Origin: a bacterium
Lineage (GTDB): Bacteria > Zixibacteria > MSB-5A5 > GN15 > FEB-12
DNA: 12,597 nt
NCBI GenBank assembly: GCA_030612965.1
Contig: JAUWMW010000043.1
Location: 1 to 12,597, forward strand
Direction: 5' to 3'
Made by a program: the position numbers and the translations under genes. Below the pieces are notes generated by a model. The model ran no database searches, was not told the origin of the DNA, and worked only from the letters and a program-made list of their open reading frames with translations. Of the stretch, positions 1 to 7,680 are shown piece after piece (within the stretch, counting starts at the first letter, position 1; every line of letters starts with the position of its first letter).

Positions 1-2400
1 GCGGGTCAGCTTGCTGACCATAGCCTCAGCATCCTTGTAGGAGACGGTAGCTTCCAGAAAGTCCCCCTTGGTGCGGCACTCAAACTCCATCTCCCTGAGT
101 ATTGTCGTCATGAGTCTCACGCGGCGGGCCCGACGGTCGAAAGTAGAGCCACCATGACTGAATTGGAGGTTGATATAGTTCTTATTGATGTTATCTGAAC
201 ACAGCGCCTCCACGGTTGCAAAATGGTAGCCAAAGCGCAAACTGAGGATCATATATTCCTCACTGAGAGCGGCGAACGAATTCTCGGAAAATGGCAGGGC
301 GCCACGATCCTTCATGGTTAACTTGAGCGCGTGCTCGTCCCCCCCCGACTGCGGCCAGCCCTCTTGTTTGACACCGTTCCAGAAGGCTCGCATCGGTACC
401 GAACCGATGTCCTCCTCTTTGACCCAGCCCCGACGGCCGGATGCCCGGCGGCCACGATCCAGATAGACCAGACCGACTGTCACCGGCACGTCCGTTTTCA
501 AGCGCAGCCCTATACGCTCTTTGTCGGCGATATCAGTGGCCCGATAGAACATCTCCTCGGTCGCCTTCTGATGCGCGTAGCGAGTAATGTCGTGTAGCGT
601 CACACAGTTCTCGACCTGAAAATCATCGTCCTCGGGATGCAGCAACCTGAGAGGCGAAACCAAATCGAGTACCCGCCCGAGGATGTCGAAGATGCTCTCC
701 TCATCACTCAGGTTATATTCCGGGTGACGGGCCTGAAGCAGTTCGTCCAGGCGACCGTGATATACAACGGCCCCGGTGGCATCGACGGTGGCGATCTCTC
801 CGGCCGGCAGGTCCAGAGCGTCGGGCACACCGGTCAGGGTCGGCACCCGATACTCACGGGCTATCGTGGCCATGTGGCTAGCGACGCCGCCGACGCGAGT
901 AACCAGAGCACTGACCTTATTCATCACCGTCACCAACCCGGGAAACGGATTGGGCGCTACCAGCACGGAGCCTTCCGGTACCGACGGCAAATCCTCCACC
1001 GACGTCACATGGTGAATCCGACCGCAACCGGCGCCATGACAGACGGTGTTTCCCCCCGAAACCATGACTCCGGCGCCGGACAAATCCGGCAGCGGTGTAC
1101 CGGTTTGAATCGTCTGCACCTGGAGCGGGCGAGTCTGAAGCAACAGCAGCTTGCCTTTTTGATCAACCACCCATTCGATATCCTGGGGACAGGCGTAGTG
1201 GTCCTCCAAAAGTACAGCGTAACGAGCAAGGTTACGAAGTTGTTTATTGGTGAGCGAGGGTTTCTGTCGCAGCTTTGGCGACACCGGCCGGCTGACAGTC
1301 CCGCCGTGGGTATCCATGACCAGATGAACCGGCTTGTCGGCGATCTGAGCTTCGATCAGTTTTCCGCGTCTCGAAACGCGGAAATTATCGGGGGTGAGTG
1401 TGCCGTCAACCAGAAGCTTGCCGAGGCCCCAAACAGCATTTACCAGAACATGATCGTCGACCGGGTTGACCGGGTTGCGGCTGTACACCACTCCGGCGGC
1501 GGCGGCATCCACCATAGCCACACAACCGACGCTCATAGCCAACTCCGATTCGGAAAGGGAGTGGCTCAGAAAATAATAGATCGCTTGCGGCGTAAATTTG
1601 CCGGCCAACACTTCACGATATCGTCGCACCAATTGGTCCGACCGAACATTCAGGTATGAAGCGTACTGGCCGGCGAAACTGAACAGCGTATCTTCACCGA
1701 TAGCGCTGGACCGAAGCGAGAAGCGTGCCTCCCGGGCCTTCGTCGTCAGTCCACGCGCGTGTTCCAGAATAGCCTCGGCCAGGTCGCCGGGGACGGTGGA
1801 CGCTTTTATCAGATCGACTATCTCTCCGCTCACTCGAACCAAGTCTCGGAAACTACGAATGTCGATGGAATCGATCCGTTCGCTGATCCGGTTTTGCAGG
1901 TCGTTGCCGTCAATAAATCGTTTGTACGCCCAGGCAGTGATGGCAAACCCTTCCGGCACCGGAAGCCCGAGCTTGGAGATCATCTCACCCAGTTGCGCGT
2001 TCTTGCTTCCGACGCTATATGAGTTCATCCGACTCAGAGTGTCGAACCGGCGGCAGTACGCGTCTTCTCGAATGGGACGATTGCTTGGAAAAACGAGTTC
2101 GATCTGATCATCGATCAGGGTGAAGCGCTCCTGCAAAGCCTGATAGTGGTCCCCTCCCAGCGTTACCAGACAACGAATGATCTCGCTTACGTTGGCCCGC
2201 AGATCGACCAGGCGCGATCGTATGAAGTTGAGATCAAAGAGGTACTCCCCCTGTGACTTTTCCTCCATATCGCCCAGAATTTCGAGAGCCTGGTGGTTAC
2301 GGTCCAGCAGACGGCGAAAGTTGCTAAACTTATCTCTAATAGCGCGTAGTTCCGCACCGTCCCCCCAGTCACCTTCGGAATACCTACCGATTCGAATCAC
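1..2400 (-). CDS. PEP synthase / pyruvate phosphate dikinase-like protein, partial (C-terminus outside window)
   Basis: Exactly 800 codons read open from a GTG start at 2400 to the window edge. The GTG is chosen because GGTGGA lies 6 nt upstream. Residues 1-125 are a helical N-terminal extension. Residues about 128-425 form a PEP/pyruvate-binding ATP-grasp domain, with VGSKNAQLGEM at its start, RSSAIGED near residue 230, YSRNPVNP, and QTRP at 422-425. A phosphohistidine swivel domain follows, with TRVGGVASHMATIARE and the likely phospho-acceptor His509. Family knowledge: such enzymes move phosphate from ATP through this histidine to a substrate bound in a C-terminal TIM barrel. Here residues 560-800 do not look like that barrel. 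Instead they contain a helical stretch with HDITRYAHQKATEEMF (from about residue 603) and a later NYINLQFSHGG. The acceptor substrate is therefore unknown, and PEP synthase activity should not be assumed. The gene lies 146 bp downstream of cysE on the same strand and could be co-transcribed with it or use its own promoter. The family assignment is firm; the function is not. Confidence 0.88.
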   Translation of the reverse strand, partial: MIRIGRYSEGDWGDGAELRAIRDKFSNFRRLLDRNHQALEILGDMEEKSQGEYLFDLNFIRSRLVDLRANVSEIIRCLVTLGGDHYQALQERFTLIDDQIELVFPSNRPIREDAYCRRFDTLSRMNSYSVGSKNAQLGEMISKLGLPVPEGFAITAWAYKRFIDGNDLQNRISERIDSIDIRSFRDLVRVSGEIVDLIKASTVPGDLAEAILEHARGLTTKAREARFSLRSSAIGEDTLFSFAGQYASYLNVRSDQLVRRYREVLAGKFTPQAIYYFLSHSLSESELAMSVGCVAMVDAAAAGVVYSRNPVNPVDDHVLVNAVWGLGKLLVDGTLTPDNFRVSRRGKLIEAQIADKPVHLVMDTHGGTVSRPVSPKLRQKPSLTNKQLRNLARYAVLLEDHYACPQDIEWVVDQKGKLLLLQTRPLQVQTIQTGTPLPDLSGAGVMVSGGNTVCHGAGCGRIHHVTSVEDLPSVPEGSVLVAPNPFPGLVTVMNKVSALVTRVGGVASHMATIAREYRVPTLTGVPDALDLPAGEIATVDATGAVVYHGRLDELLQARHPEYNLSDEESIFDILGRVLDLVSPLRLLHPEDDDFQVENCVTLHDITRYAHQKATEEMFYRATDIADKERIGLRLKTDVPVTVGLVYLDRGRRASGRRGWVKEEDIGSVPMRAFWNGVKQEGWPQSGGDEHALKLTMKDRGALPFSENSFAALSEEYMILSLRFGYHFATVEALCSDNINKNYINLQFSHGGSTFDRRARRVRLMTTILREMEFECRTKGDFLEATVSYKDAEAMVSKLTR

Positions 2401-2475
2401 TCTCACTCCACCTTCTGATCGGGACACGAATACAATCGGGACCGGACGGTGTCACGCCCATGCCCCGACGATAGC

Positions 2476-2504
2476 AATATGGCTGCAATGACCCACGAAA
2501 TCAA
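2476..2504 (-). promoter_or_regulatory. possible sigma70-type promoter for the dikinase-like gene
   Basis: On the minus strand TTGATT (2499-2504) is followed after 17 bp by CATATT (2476-2481). Each hexamer matches 4 of 6 consensus bases. It lies about 75 bp upstream of the GTG start, in the only sizeable gap (2401-2546) between cysE and the dikinase gene. No terminator-like hairpin is visible in that gap, so read-through from cysE is equally possible. This is a pattern match only. Confidence 0.25.
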
Positions 2505-2546
2505 CGCTTTTGTGGCTCTTGAAGTGATCAGAAACGACCGCACGGG

Positions 2547-3122
2547 TCAGCCGAAACTTCCCTCGTGTACCAAGCGGTCGATAGTCTTGGGAGGTTCCTC
2601 GTCGCAGGAAATGCCGTTGCGCTTGATAATCCGCGCCGGAGTGCCGACGACCGAACAATCGGAAGGGATGTCACGCATTACGACAAAAGTGTTGGCGCCA
2701 ATCTTGACGTTGTCGCCAACTTTAATCGGTCCTAAGAGGGTTGCGCCGGTACCGACAAATACATCATTCCCCAACGAGGGATGGCGTTTGCCCTGATGTT
2801 TGCCGGTTCCGCCCAGGGTGACATTATGAAACAGCACGCAATTATCCCCGATAATCGTCGTTTCACCGATCACAACTCCGGCGCCATGATCGACAAAGAA
2901 CCCCCGGCCGATGGTCGCCCCCGGGTGTATCTCCAGCCCGGTGAAGAACCGTGAAATCTGCGAGAGCAGTCGAGGGATGAACGGCACCTTCAGGTTCCAC
3001 AAGAAATGAATAAACCGATGAAAGAATATCGCTTGAAAACCGGGATAGAGCAGAAACTCAATGTTTCTGACGGCCGGATCGTTGCGATAGATCGCTCTTA
3101 TATCTTCAATGACTGCTCGCAT
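2547..3122 (-). CDS. cysE: serine O-acetyltransferase (short, EpsC-type form)
   Basis: A 191-residue protein that transfers acetyl from acetyl-CoA to L-serine, making O-acetylserine for cysteine synthase in the cytoplasm. Residues 64-165 are a left-handed beta-helix of hexapeptide repeats (IHPGATIGRGFFVDHGAG, VVIGETTIIGDN, VFVGTGATLLG, VKIGANTFVV). The catalytic Asp-His pair is D78-H79 in FVDHGAG. VTLGGTGK (101-108) and KRHP (112-115) are the usual active-site and CoA-loop signatures, and VVGTPARI closes the helix. At 191 residues it lacks much of the N-terminal helical domain of the roughly 270-residue E. coli enzyme, as is common in the short class. The stop is TGA. The ATG at 3122 has only a weak upstream ribosome site (GAG close to the start). 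It lies 42 bp downstream of cysK on the same strand, so co-transcription is likely. The C-terminal tail after the helix is about 26 residues; whether it docks into CysK cannot be told, as it does not end in the usual isoleucine. Confidence 0.95.
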   Translation of the reverse strand: MRAVIEDIRAIYRNDPAVRNIEFLLYPGFQAIFFHRFIHFLWNLKVPFIPRLLSQISRFFTGLEIHPGATIGRGFFVDHGAGVVIGETTIIGDNCVLFHNVTLGGTGKHQGKRHPSLGNDVFVGTGATLLGPIKVGDNVKIGANTFVVMRDIPSDCSVVGTPARIIKRNGISCDEEPPKTIDRLVHEGSFG

Positions 3123-3164
3123 AGCTCAATAACGGCCTTTCGATAATATCAGGTTGCGCAGTCT

Positions 3165-4085
3165 CTACTCCAAGTGTTCAAACAGGGCCGTAGAAAGATA
3201 ACGTTCTCCGGTGTCGGGAACAATAGTGACCACCGTTTTGCCTTCGCCCAGTTCGGCTGCGACCTGCAAAGCGGCCCAGACAATCGCACCGGATGATATG
3301 CCGACCAGCATCCCCTCCCGGGCGGCCAGACGCCGCGAGGTTTCAAGGGCATCTTCGTTCCTGACCCTGATGATATCGTCGACAACACCGACATCGTAGT
3401 TGTCGGGCACAAACCCGGCGCCAATGCCCTGAATCGGGTGCGAACCGGGATCCCCGCCGGAAAGCACCGGCGAAGCGTCCGGTTCCACAGCAACAACCCG
3501 GCAACCGTATTTGTCTTTGAGAACCGTGCCGGCGCCGGTAATAGTCCCGCCGGTCCCGACCCCTATCACCAGAGCATCAAGATGCAAATCGTCCAGGTCG
3601 TTGATGATCTCCGGGGCTGTAGTGAGGCGATGAACCTCCGGGTTGGCCAGGTTGCTGAACTGTTGCGGCTGGAAGTATCCAGCCCGGCCAGCCAATTCGT
3701 TTGCTTTGGCCATGGCTCCTTTCATCCCCTCCGAACCCGGCGTAAGGATGATCTCAGCGCCGAACATTTTGAGTATGGCGCGACGTTCCACGCTCATGGT
3801 CTCGGGCATGGTGAACACGCAACGGTAGCCTTTGGCGGCGGCAACCATAGCCAGCGCAATACCGGTGTTTCCGGAAGTCGATTCGACGATGGTCAAGCCC
3901 GGCCTCAGGCGACCATCTTTTTCGGCCGCCTCAATCATAGACACCCCAATCCTGTCTTTAACTGAACCGCCGGGATTAAAACTTTCCAACTTGGCATATA
4001 GCATGGCCGAGCGAGGCAAAGTGAGTCGGTTAATCCTGACCAGGGGTGTTCGGCCGACAGTATCGGCAATGTTGTCGAATCGCAT
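3165..4085 (-). CDS. cysK: cysteine synthase (O-acetylserine sulfhydrylase)
   Basis: A 306-residue PLP enzyme making cysteine from O-acetylserine and sulfide. The PLP lysine is K43 in NPGGSVKDRIG. The substrate loop STSGNTGIA is at 69-77, the phosphate-binding GTGGT at 177-181, and GISSGA near 262-267 holds the serine that contacts the PLP pyridine nitrogen. PDTGERYLST near the C-terminus is also typical. QPQQFSNLANPEVH matches the family's QQF-NPAN-H segment. Two ATGs lie 6 nt apart (4091 and 4085). The Shine-Dalgarno GAGGAG ends 1 nt before the first but about 7 nt before the second, so 4085 is preferred. The stop is TAG. It is the first gene of a leftward cysK-cysE unit, so both cysteine-forming steps are adjacent. 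No T-box, SAM riboswitch or other recognisable cysteine-responsive leader is visible upstream. A cystathionine beta-synthase-like role is less likely given the length and lack of extra domains. Confidence 0.95.
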   Translation of the reverse strand: MRFDNIADTVGRTPLVRINRLTLPRSAMLYAKLESFNPGGSVKDRIGVSMIEAAEKDGRLRPGLTIVESTSGNTGIALAMVAAAKGYRCVFTMPETMSVERRAILKMFGAEIILTPGSEGMKGAMAKANELAGRAGYFQPQQFSNLANPEVHRLTTAPEIINDLDDLHLDALVIGVGTGGTITGAGTVLKDKYGCRVVAVEPDASPVLSGGDPGSHPIQGIGAGFVPDNYDVGVVDDIIRVRNEDALETSRRLAAREGMLVGISSGAIVWAALQVAAELGEGKTVVTIVPDTGERYLSTALFEHLE

Positions 4086-4157
4086 TTGCATTCTCCTCGA
4101 TTGGGAACTCTGATTTCTATATATAAGCGACTGATCCTGCCTCTGGTTCCCAGTATC

Positions 4158-4184
4158 GACTGCCAGCCTGCAACAGGCATAGTC
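4158..4184. repeat. imperfect inverted repeat upstream of cysK
   Basis: A perfect 5-bp stem with a 3-base loop (GCCTG-CAA-CAGGC) sits inside an outer GACT/AGTC pair, separated by small internal loops. It lies about 75-100 bp upstream of the cysK start. It could be an operator or a leader hairpin; no protein family can be assigned to it. The short stem may be chance. Confidence 0.3.
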
Positions 4185-4310
4185 AGTTTATCGACAAATC
4201 AGCCCCAGACTTTTCACAGATGGTGGAATAATCGGGTTGCCGTAGTCTGTTGGCATAAAGAACAGCCTCTTACCCATAGCAATCCAGCCGCGCCCGAATC
4301 AGGATTAAGG

Positions 4311-4339
4311 TTGACACGAGCACTGAAGACTCTCATAAT
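4311..4339 (+). promoter_or_regulatory. sigma70-type promoter for tldD-tldE
   Basis: TTGACA (4311-4316, full consensus) is separated by exactly 17 bp from CATAAT (4334-4339, 5 of 6). Transcription would start near 4346, giving a 5' leader of roughly 165 nt before the tldD ATG. The match is strong, but no transcript evidence is available, and the sigma factor preferences of this lineage are unknown. Confidence 0.55.
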
Positions 4340-4354
4340 GACTAACGTAGAGTT

Positions 4355-4376
4355 GAGCCGGTTCGACTCACGGCTC
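4355..4376 (+). repeat. hairpin in predicted tldD leader
   Basis: GAGCCG and CGGCTC form a perfect 6-bp stem around a 10-base loop, starting about 9 nt after the predicted transcription start. It could stabilise the 5' end of the mRNA or be an operator half-site pair. There is no U-tract, so it is not a terminator. Confidence 0.3.
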
Positions 4377-4404
4377 CGCATTCACTGTCCCGAAGTTCGC
4401 ATAA

Positions 4405-4418
4405 CGATGGAACCATCG
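4405..4418. repeat. 14-bp near-perfect palindrome in tldD leader
   Basis: CGATGG-AA-CCATCG is a perfect 6-bp inverted repeat with a 2-base centre, about 65 bp downstream of the predicted tldD transcription start and 90 bp before its ATG. The tight spacing suits a dimeric repressor site better than an RNA hairpin. The regulator is unknown. Confidence 0.3.
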
Positions 4419-4509
4419 CCCAACATTCCCGTAGAGCTTAGTATGCGACGGATTCGTATGCCCATTTTCCCCGATCAGTTTTCCGCTAAATATAATGGAG
4501 GAGCGCCTT

Positions 4510-6054
4510 ATGGCCCAGATAACCAGAAGAGATTTTGTGAAAGCCGGCGCCATGGGACTGGTGGTGGCCGGGGTCCCCATGATCTTCAAGGGTAACCCGC
4601 TAGCGGCATTCGCAGCGCCGCTACCCGCCTCAGGTAACTTAGAGGAGTACCTGAAACATTTTGCCGTCAGCGAGGTCGAAATCCGGGATGTGATGTCGGC
4701 AGCCCTGGCTCACGGCGGCGACTATTGCGATCTTTTCTTTCAACACGCCATTAGCAACACGGTGGCCCTGGAAGACCACCTGGTAAGCCGGGCCTACACT
4801 AACGTAGATTTGGGCGTCGGCATTAGAGTGATTGAGGGGGACCGGATCGGTTATTCCTTCACCGAGGAGCTTACGCCCAAGGCCATGAAGCTTGCAGCCC
4901 GGACAGCGGCCAATATCGCCAGCCGGAGTCAGACGGCGGCGCCGCAAAAGTTGGTGACCAGCGATGTGCCGAACTACTACCCTATTAACATCTCCTGGGA
5001 GGAAGTGGGAATCAACCGGAAGATACCACACTTAAAGAGCTTGAACGAGAAGGTCTTTGCTACCGACAAGCGCATCGTGAAGTCCCAGGTTTGGTTCACC
5101 GACAGCACCAGCTACATGATTGTGGCTTCCTCTGATGGCCGAATAGCTTGCGACTACCAGCCGATGACTCGGGTCTTTGTGAGTTGTACGGCCGAACAGA
5201 ACGGGCGGCGCGAGGAGAACGGATACAATCTCGGTGGTCGGCATGGGATGGACTACTTCAGTCCGGAGAAGATTGACCTTTTGGCCTCGACAGCTGTTCG
5301 GCGCACGGTGGAGTTGTTCGAGGCGGTAAAGCCTGAGGGCGGCGAAATGGAGGTTGTGCTCGCTCCCGCTTATTCCGGTATCCTGTTGCACGAGGCCATC
5401 GGTCATGGCATGGAAGCCGACTTCAACCGCAAAGAAACCTCTATCTTCTCCGACAAGATCGGCAAGCCGGTAGCTGAGAGTTTTGTTTCGATCGTTGATG
5501 ACGGCACCAATCCGAATATGCGTGGTTCGATCAACATCGACGATGAAGGTAACCAATCAGAGAAAACATACCTGGTTCGCAACGGCATTCTCGAAAGCTA
5601 CCTGCACGATATTATCAGCGCGAAGCATTACGGCGTCAATCCAACCGGCAACGGTCGACGACAGTCATTCCGTCACCAACCAATGCCGCGGATGTGTAAC
5701 ACTTACATGCTCCCCGGTCCCCATAAGCACGATGAGATTATCCAAAGTGTCAAGAAGGGCATCTATGCTGAGTCCTTTACCAATGGAGAAGTACATATCG
5801 GCGCCGGTGACTTTACTTTTTACCTCAAGTCCGGCTACCTGATCGAGAACGGCAAGAAGACGCGTCCAATCAAAGATGTCAACATTATCGGCAACGGACC
5901 CGACGTGCTGACCAAAGTGGTGATGGTCGCCGATAACCTGGAGTTGATGGAGGGCGGCGGAACTTGCGGCAAGAATGGTCAGTGGGTGCCGGTATCGTTC
6001 GGATTGCCGACGATCAAGGTGTCGTCGATTACAGTCGGCGGTGTCTCCTCGTGA
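4510..6054 (+). CDS. tldD: TldD-family zinc metalloprotease with Tat signal peptide
   Basis: A 514-residue protein. The start at 4510 is chosen over the in-frame ATG at 4495 because GGAGGAG (4497-4503) lies 6 nt before it. The N-terminus carries a twin-arginine signal: TRRDFVK with R6-R7, a hydrophobic stretch to about residue 27, then AAFAAP, a plausible cleavage region. The mature part matches TldD. The zinc motif HEAIGH (294-299) with downstream E302 is intact, and the C-terminus has the family's GGGTCGKNGQ (482-491) and a closing ITVGG. Family knowledge: TldD with TldE forms a heterodimeric protease that in E. coli trims microcin B17 precursor and the CcdA antitoxin in the cytoplasm; TldD supplies the zinc site. 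The Tat signal implies export of the folded protein here, so its substrate is probably extracytoplasmic; this is inference. It is first of a two-gene unit with tldE 59 bp downstream. The stop is TGA. Confidence 0.93.
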   Translation: MAQITRRDFVKAGAMGLVVAGVPMIFKGNPLAAFAAPLPASGNLEEYLKHFAVSEVEIRDVMSAALAHGGDYCDLFFQHAISNTVALEDHLVSRAYTNVDLGVGIRVIEGDRIGYSFTEELTPKAMKLAARTAANIASRSQTAAPQKLVTSDVPNYYPINISWEEVGINRKIPHLKSLNEKVFATDKRIVKSQVWFTDSTSYMIVASSDGRIACDYQPMTRVFVSCTAEQNGRREENGYNLGGRHGMDYFSPEKIDLLASTAVRRTVELFEAVKPEGGEMEVVLAPAYSGILLHEAIGHGMEADFNRKETSIFSDKIGKPVAESFVSIVDDGTNPNMRGSINIDDEGNQSEKTYLVRNGILESYLHDIISAKHYGVNPTGNGRRQSFRHQPMPRMCNTYMLPGPHKHDEIIQSVKKGIYAESFTNGEVHIGAGDFTFYLKSGYLIENGKKTRPIKDVNIIGNGPDVLTKVVMVADNLELMEGGGTCGKNGQWVPVSFGLPTIKVSSITVGGVSS

Positions 6055-6113
6055 GACGGCGCAACGCTCCTTGAGTCTCGGGACAAGCAAGAGAAACAAA
6101 GAAAGTATTGAAG

Positions 6114-7436
6114 ATGAATAAATCAGAAACATATGAGTTGGCCAGATGGGTGGTGGCCCGGGCTAAGAAGGCCGGAGCCGACGATGTGGCTGTAAATATC
6201 GCACGCAGCCGTAATATCGAGATCGGATGTCGCGAGCGGCAGGTGGAGACGCTGAAGGAGTCAACCCAGAACTCGCTGAGTCTTTCGGTTTACGCCGGTA
6301 ACCGTTATACCACTCACTCGACCAATGATATTCGGCGGGAAGGCCTGGAATCGTTTGTCACCGAGGCGGTAGCCATGACCAGGTATCTCAACGAGGACCC
6401 GTATCGAACGTTGCCGGACCCCAAGTACTACGAGGGAAGAGAGTCACTCGATCTGCACATATTTGACCCGGCCTACGATAGTCTCACCTCGGACGAACGA
6501 GTAGCCATTGCACGCAGAATCGAGGACGCCGCCCTGGCCGAAAGCGAACGCATCATCTCCTGCACCTCCGGTTTCTCCGACTCATTTTATGAGACGGTCA
6601 AAGTCCATAGTAACGGATTTGAAGGAGACCGGAAGGGGACTTCATTCTCAATCGGCGCTGAGGCAACGGTGCGTGATGACTCCGGCAGACGCCCTGAAGA
6701 TTGGGACTGGCGCACCGTGCGTTTCCGCAAGAACCTGCCCGCCGCCGACGTTGTCGGAAAGCTGGCGGTTCAACGAGCCCTGCGCAAGATTGGTCAGACC
6801 AAGCTGGAGTCGGGCCGATATGATATGCTCGTCGAGAATCGAGCCGCTAGTCGGCTGCTCGGGGGGTTGATCGGCCCTATGAACGGACGTTCCCTGCAAC
6901 AGAAGAGTTCCTTTCTCGACGACAAGCTCGGTCAGAAAATCGGATCGGACGAACTGACTATTATCGACGATCCCTTCATCGATTTCGGGCTGGGTTCACG
7001 GTTGTTCGACGGTGAAGGTATGTCGACAGAACGCCGGGTTATGATCGACAAGGGCGTTCTGAAATCGTTCTACATCAATACTTACTACGGCAAGAAACTC
7101 GGGATGGAGCCAACCAGCGGCTCGACTACTAACCTCGTTTTCGACAAGGGTGATAAGTCGCTTGGTGAGATGATTGAAGGCGTGCAGCGCGGCATTCTGG
7201 TGACTACGTTCATCGGCGGCAATTCGAACTCTACCACCGGCGATTTCTCGTACGGGATTATGGGCGTTCTAATCGAGAATGGCCGGGCGGTCAAACCGGT
7301 TAACGAGATGAACATCTCCGGTAACCTGTCGGAGTTGTGGAACCGACTGGTGATGGTCGGCAATGACGAGTATGTGTACTCAGCATGGCGTCGTCCCAGT
7401 ATGTACTTCAAGGATGTACACTTCAGCGGCGTATAG
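6114..7436 (+). CDS. tldE: TldE/PmbA-family partner of TldD
   Basis: A 440-residue protein from ATG 6114. A TTG two codons upstream (6108) is possible but sits too close to the purine-rich AAAGAAAG, which is better spaced for the ATG. It matches the PmbA/TldE family over its whole length: an N-terminal domain with IEIGCRERQVETLKEST and SLSVYAGNRY, a middle RLLGGLIGPMNGRSLQQKSS, IIDDPF, FDGEGMSTERRVMIDKGVL, and a C-terminal GDFSYGIMGVLIENG followed by NEMNISGNL. There is no HExxxH motif, as expected for the non-zinc subunit. Unlike its partner it has no signal peptide; the N-terminus (MNKSETYELARWVV) is an ordinary soluble helix. If the two work together outside the cytoplasm, TldE would have to ride with TldD through Tat. 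It follows tldD by 59 bp on the same strand, so one mRNA is likely. The stop is TAG. No rho-independent terminator with a U-tract follows it. Confidence 0.93.
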   Translation: MNKSETYELARWVVARAKKAGADDVAVNIARSRNIEIGCRERQVETLKESTQNSLSLSVYAGNRYTTHSTNDIRREGLESFVTEAVAMTRYLNEDPYRTLPDPKYYEGRESLDLHIFDPAYDSLTSDERVAIARRIEDAALAESERIISCTSGFSDSFYETVKVHSNGFEGDRKGTSFSIGAEATVRDDSGRRPEDWDWRTVRFRKNLPAADVVGKLAVQRALRKIGQTKLESGRYDMLVENRAASRLLGGLIGPMNGRSLQQKSSFLDDKLGQKIGSDELTIIDDPFIDFGLGSRLFDGEGMSTERRVMIDKGVLKSFYINTYYGKKLGMEPTSGSTTNLVFDKGDKSLGEMIEGVQRGILVTTFIGGNSNSTTGDFSYGIMGVLIENGRAVKPVNEMNISGNLSELWNRLVMVGNDEYVYSAWRRPSMYFKDVHFSGV

Positions 7437-7458
7437 CAGGCCGTTGACAGAGTGGAGT

Positions 7459-7506
7459 TTTTGTCATTGCGAGCTAAGCGCGGCGATCTTCTTGCCCTGA
7501 TCGGCG
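7459..7506. repeat. degenerate copy of the widespread 'GTCATTGCGAGC' palindromic repeat
   Basis: TTTTGTCATTGCGAGC (from 7459) followed by TAAGCGCGGCGATCTT resembles an intergenic repeat found in many unrelated bacteria. In those it often gives spurious translations ending in RLARNDK, and the reverse strand here reads RRSPRLARNDK. The end forms a partial hairpin (CGATC and GATCG around a 10-base loop, 7484-7503). A loose echo of the opposite arm (CTCGCGATTG) occurs near 7535. It lies in the convergent gap between tldE and the CHAT gene (7437-7680), the usual kind of site. Family recognition is from memory of the motif and not from a search. Nothing else is clear in this gap except a short direct repeat, ATCCGGCCA, around 7618 and 7645. 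Confidence 0.45.
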
Positions 7507-7680
7507 TGAGTCCTCGTGCGCCGACTATACGTGAACTCGCGATTGCATGATGTCCCAACCTCCAACGGGCCACACCTGCCGCGTCCATCCGTAGAAGCCG
7601 CCGGTCAAAGTGACAATCAATCCGGCCATGGCCCCTTAGGGCATATCCGGCCAAATCTGCAATCAACTCCAATTGACCGC

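Larger units (their letters stand above)
4086..4509. promoter_or_regulatory. divergent intergenic region between cysK and tldD
   Basis: About 420 bp without a supported gene. It must hold the control regions of the leftward cysK unit and the rightward tldD-tldE unit. For tldD there is a good promoter at 4311-4339 and a strong Shine-Dalgarno, GGAGGAG, at 4497-4503. For cysK no convincing promoter pair was found; the AT-rich TATATATA stretch near 4118-4126 could be a -10 element but has no matching -35. Three short dyads (4158-4184, 4355-4376, 4405-4418) are listed separately. An open frame crosses the region on the plus strand but runs into tldD in another frame and resembles no protein. Confidence 0.5.

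Noticed and set aside
637..1659. 340-codon open frame on the plus strand
   Set aside because: It lies wholly antisense to the dikinase-like gene, whose minus-strand frame shows clear family motifs; the plus-strand translation has no recognisable domain.
3438..3965. 175-codon open frame on the plus strand
   Set aside because: Antisense to cysK; its translation resembles no protein and it has no ribosome site.
4355..4380. tRNA-like GGTTCGACTC followed by CCGCA
   Set aside because: It resembles a T-loop, but the flanking stem has a 10-base loop and no acceptor, D or anticodon arms can be formed upstream.
4491..4496. Perfect TATAAT just before the tldD ribosome site
   Set aside because: It has no -35 match at the right distance and transcription from it would start at or after the Shine-Dalgarno. 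The promoter at 4311-4339 is far better placed.
4086..4595. 169-codon plus-strand frame across the cysK-tldD gap
   Set aside because: It overlaps both flanking genes, including the Tat signal of TldD in another frame, lacks a Shine-Dalgarno and has no domain-like pattern.
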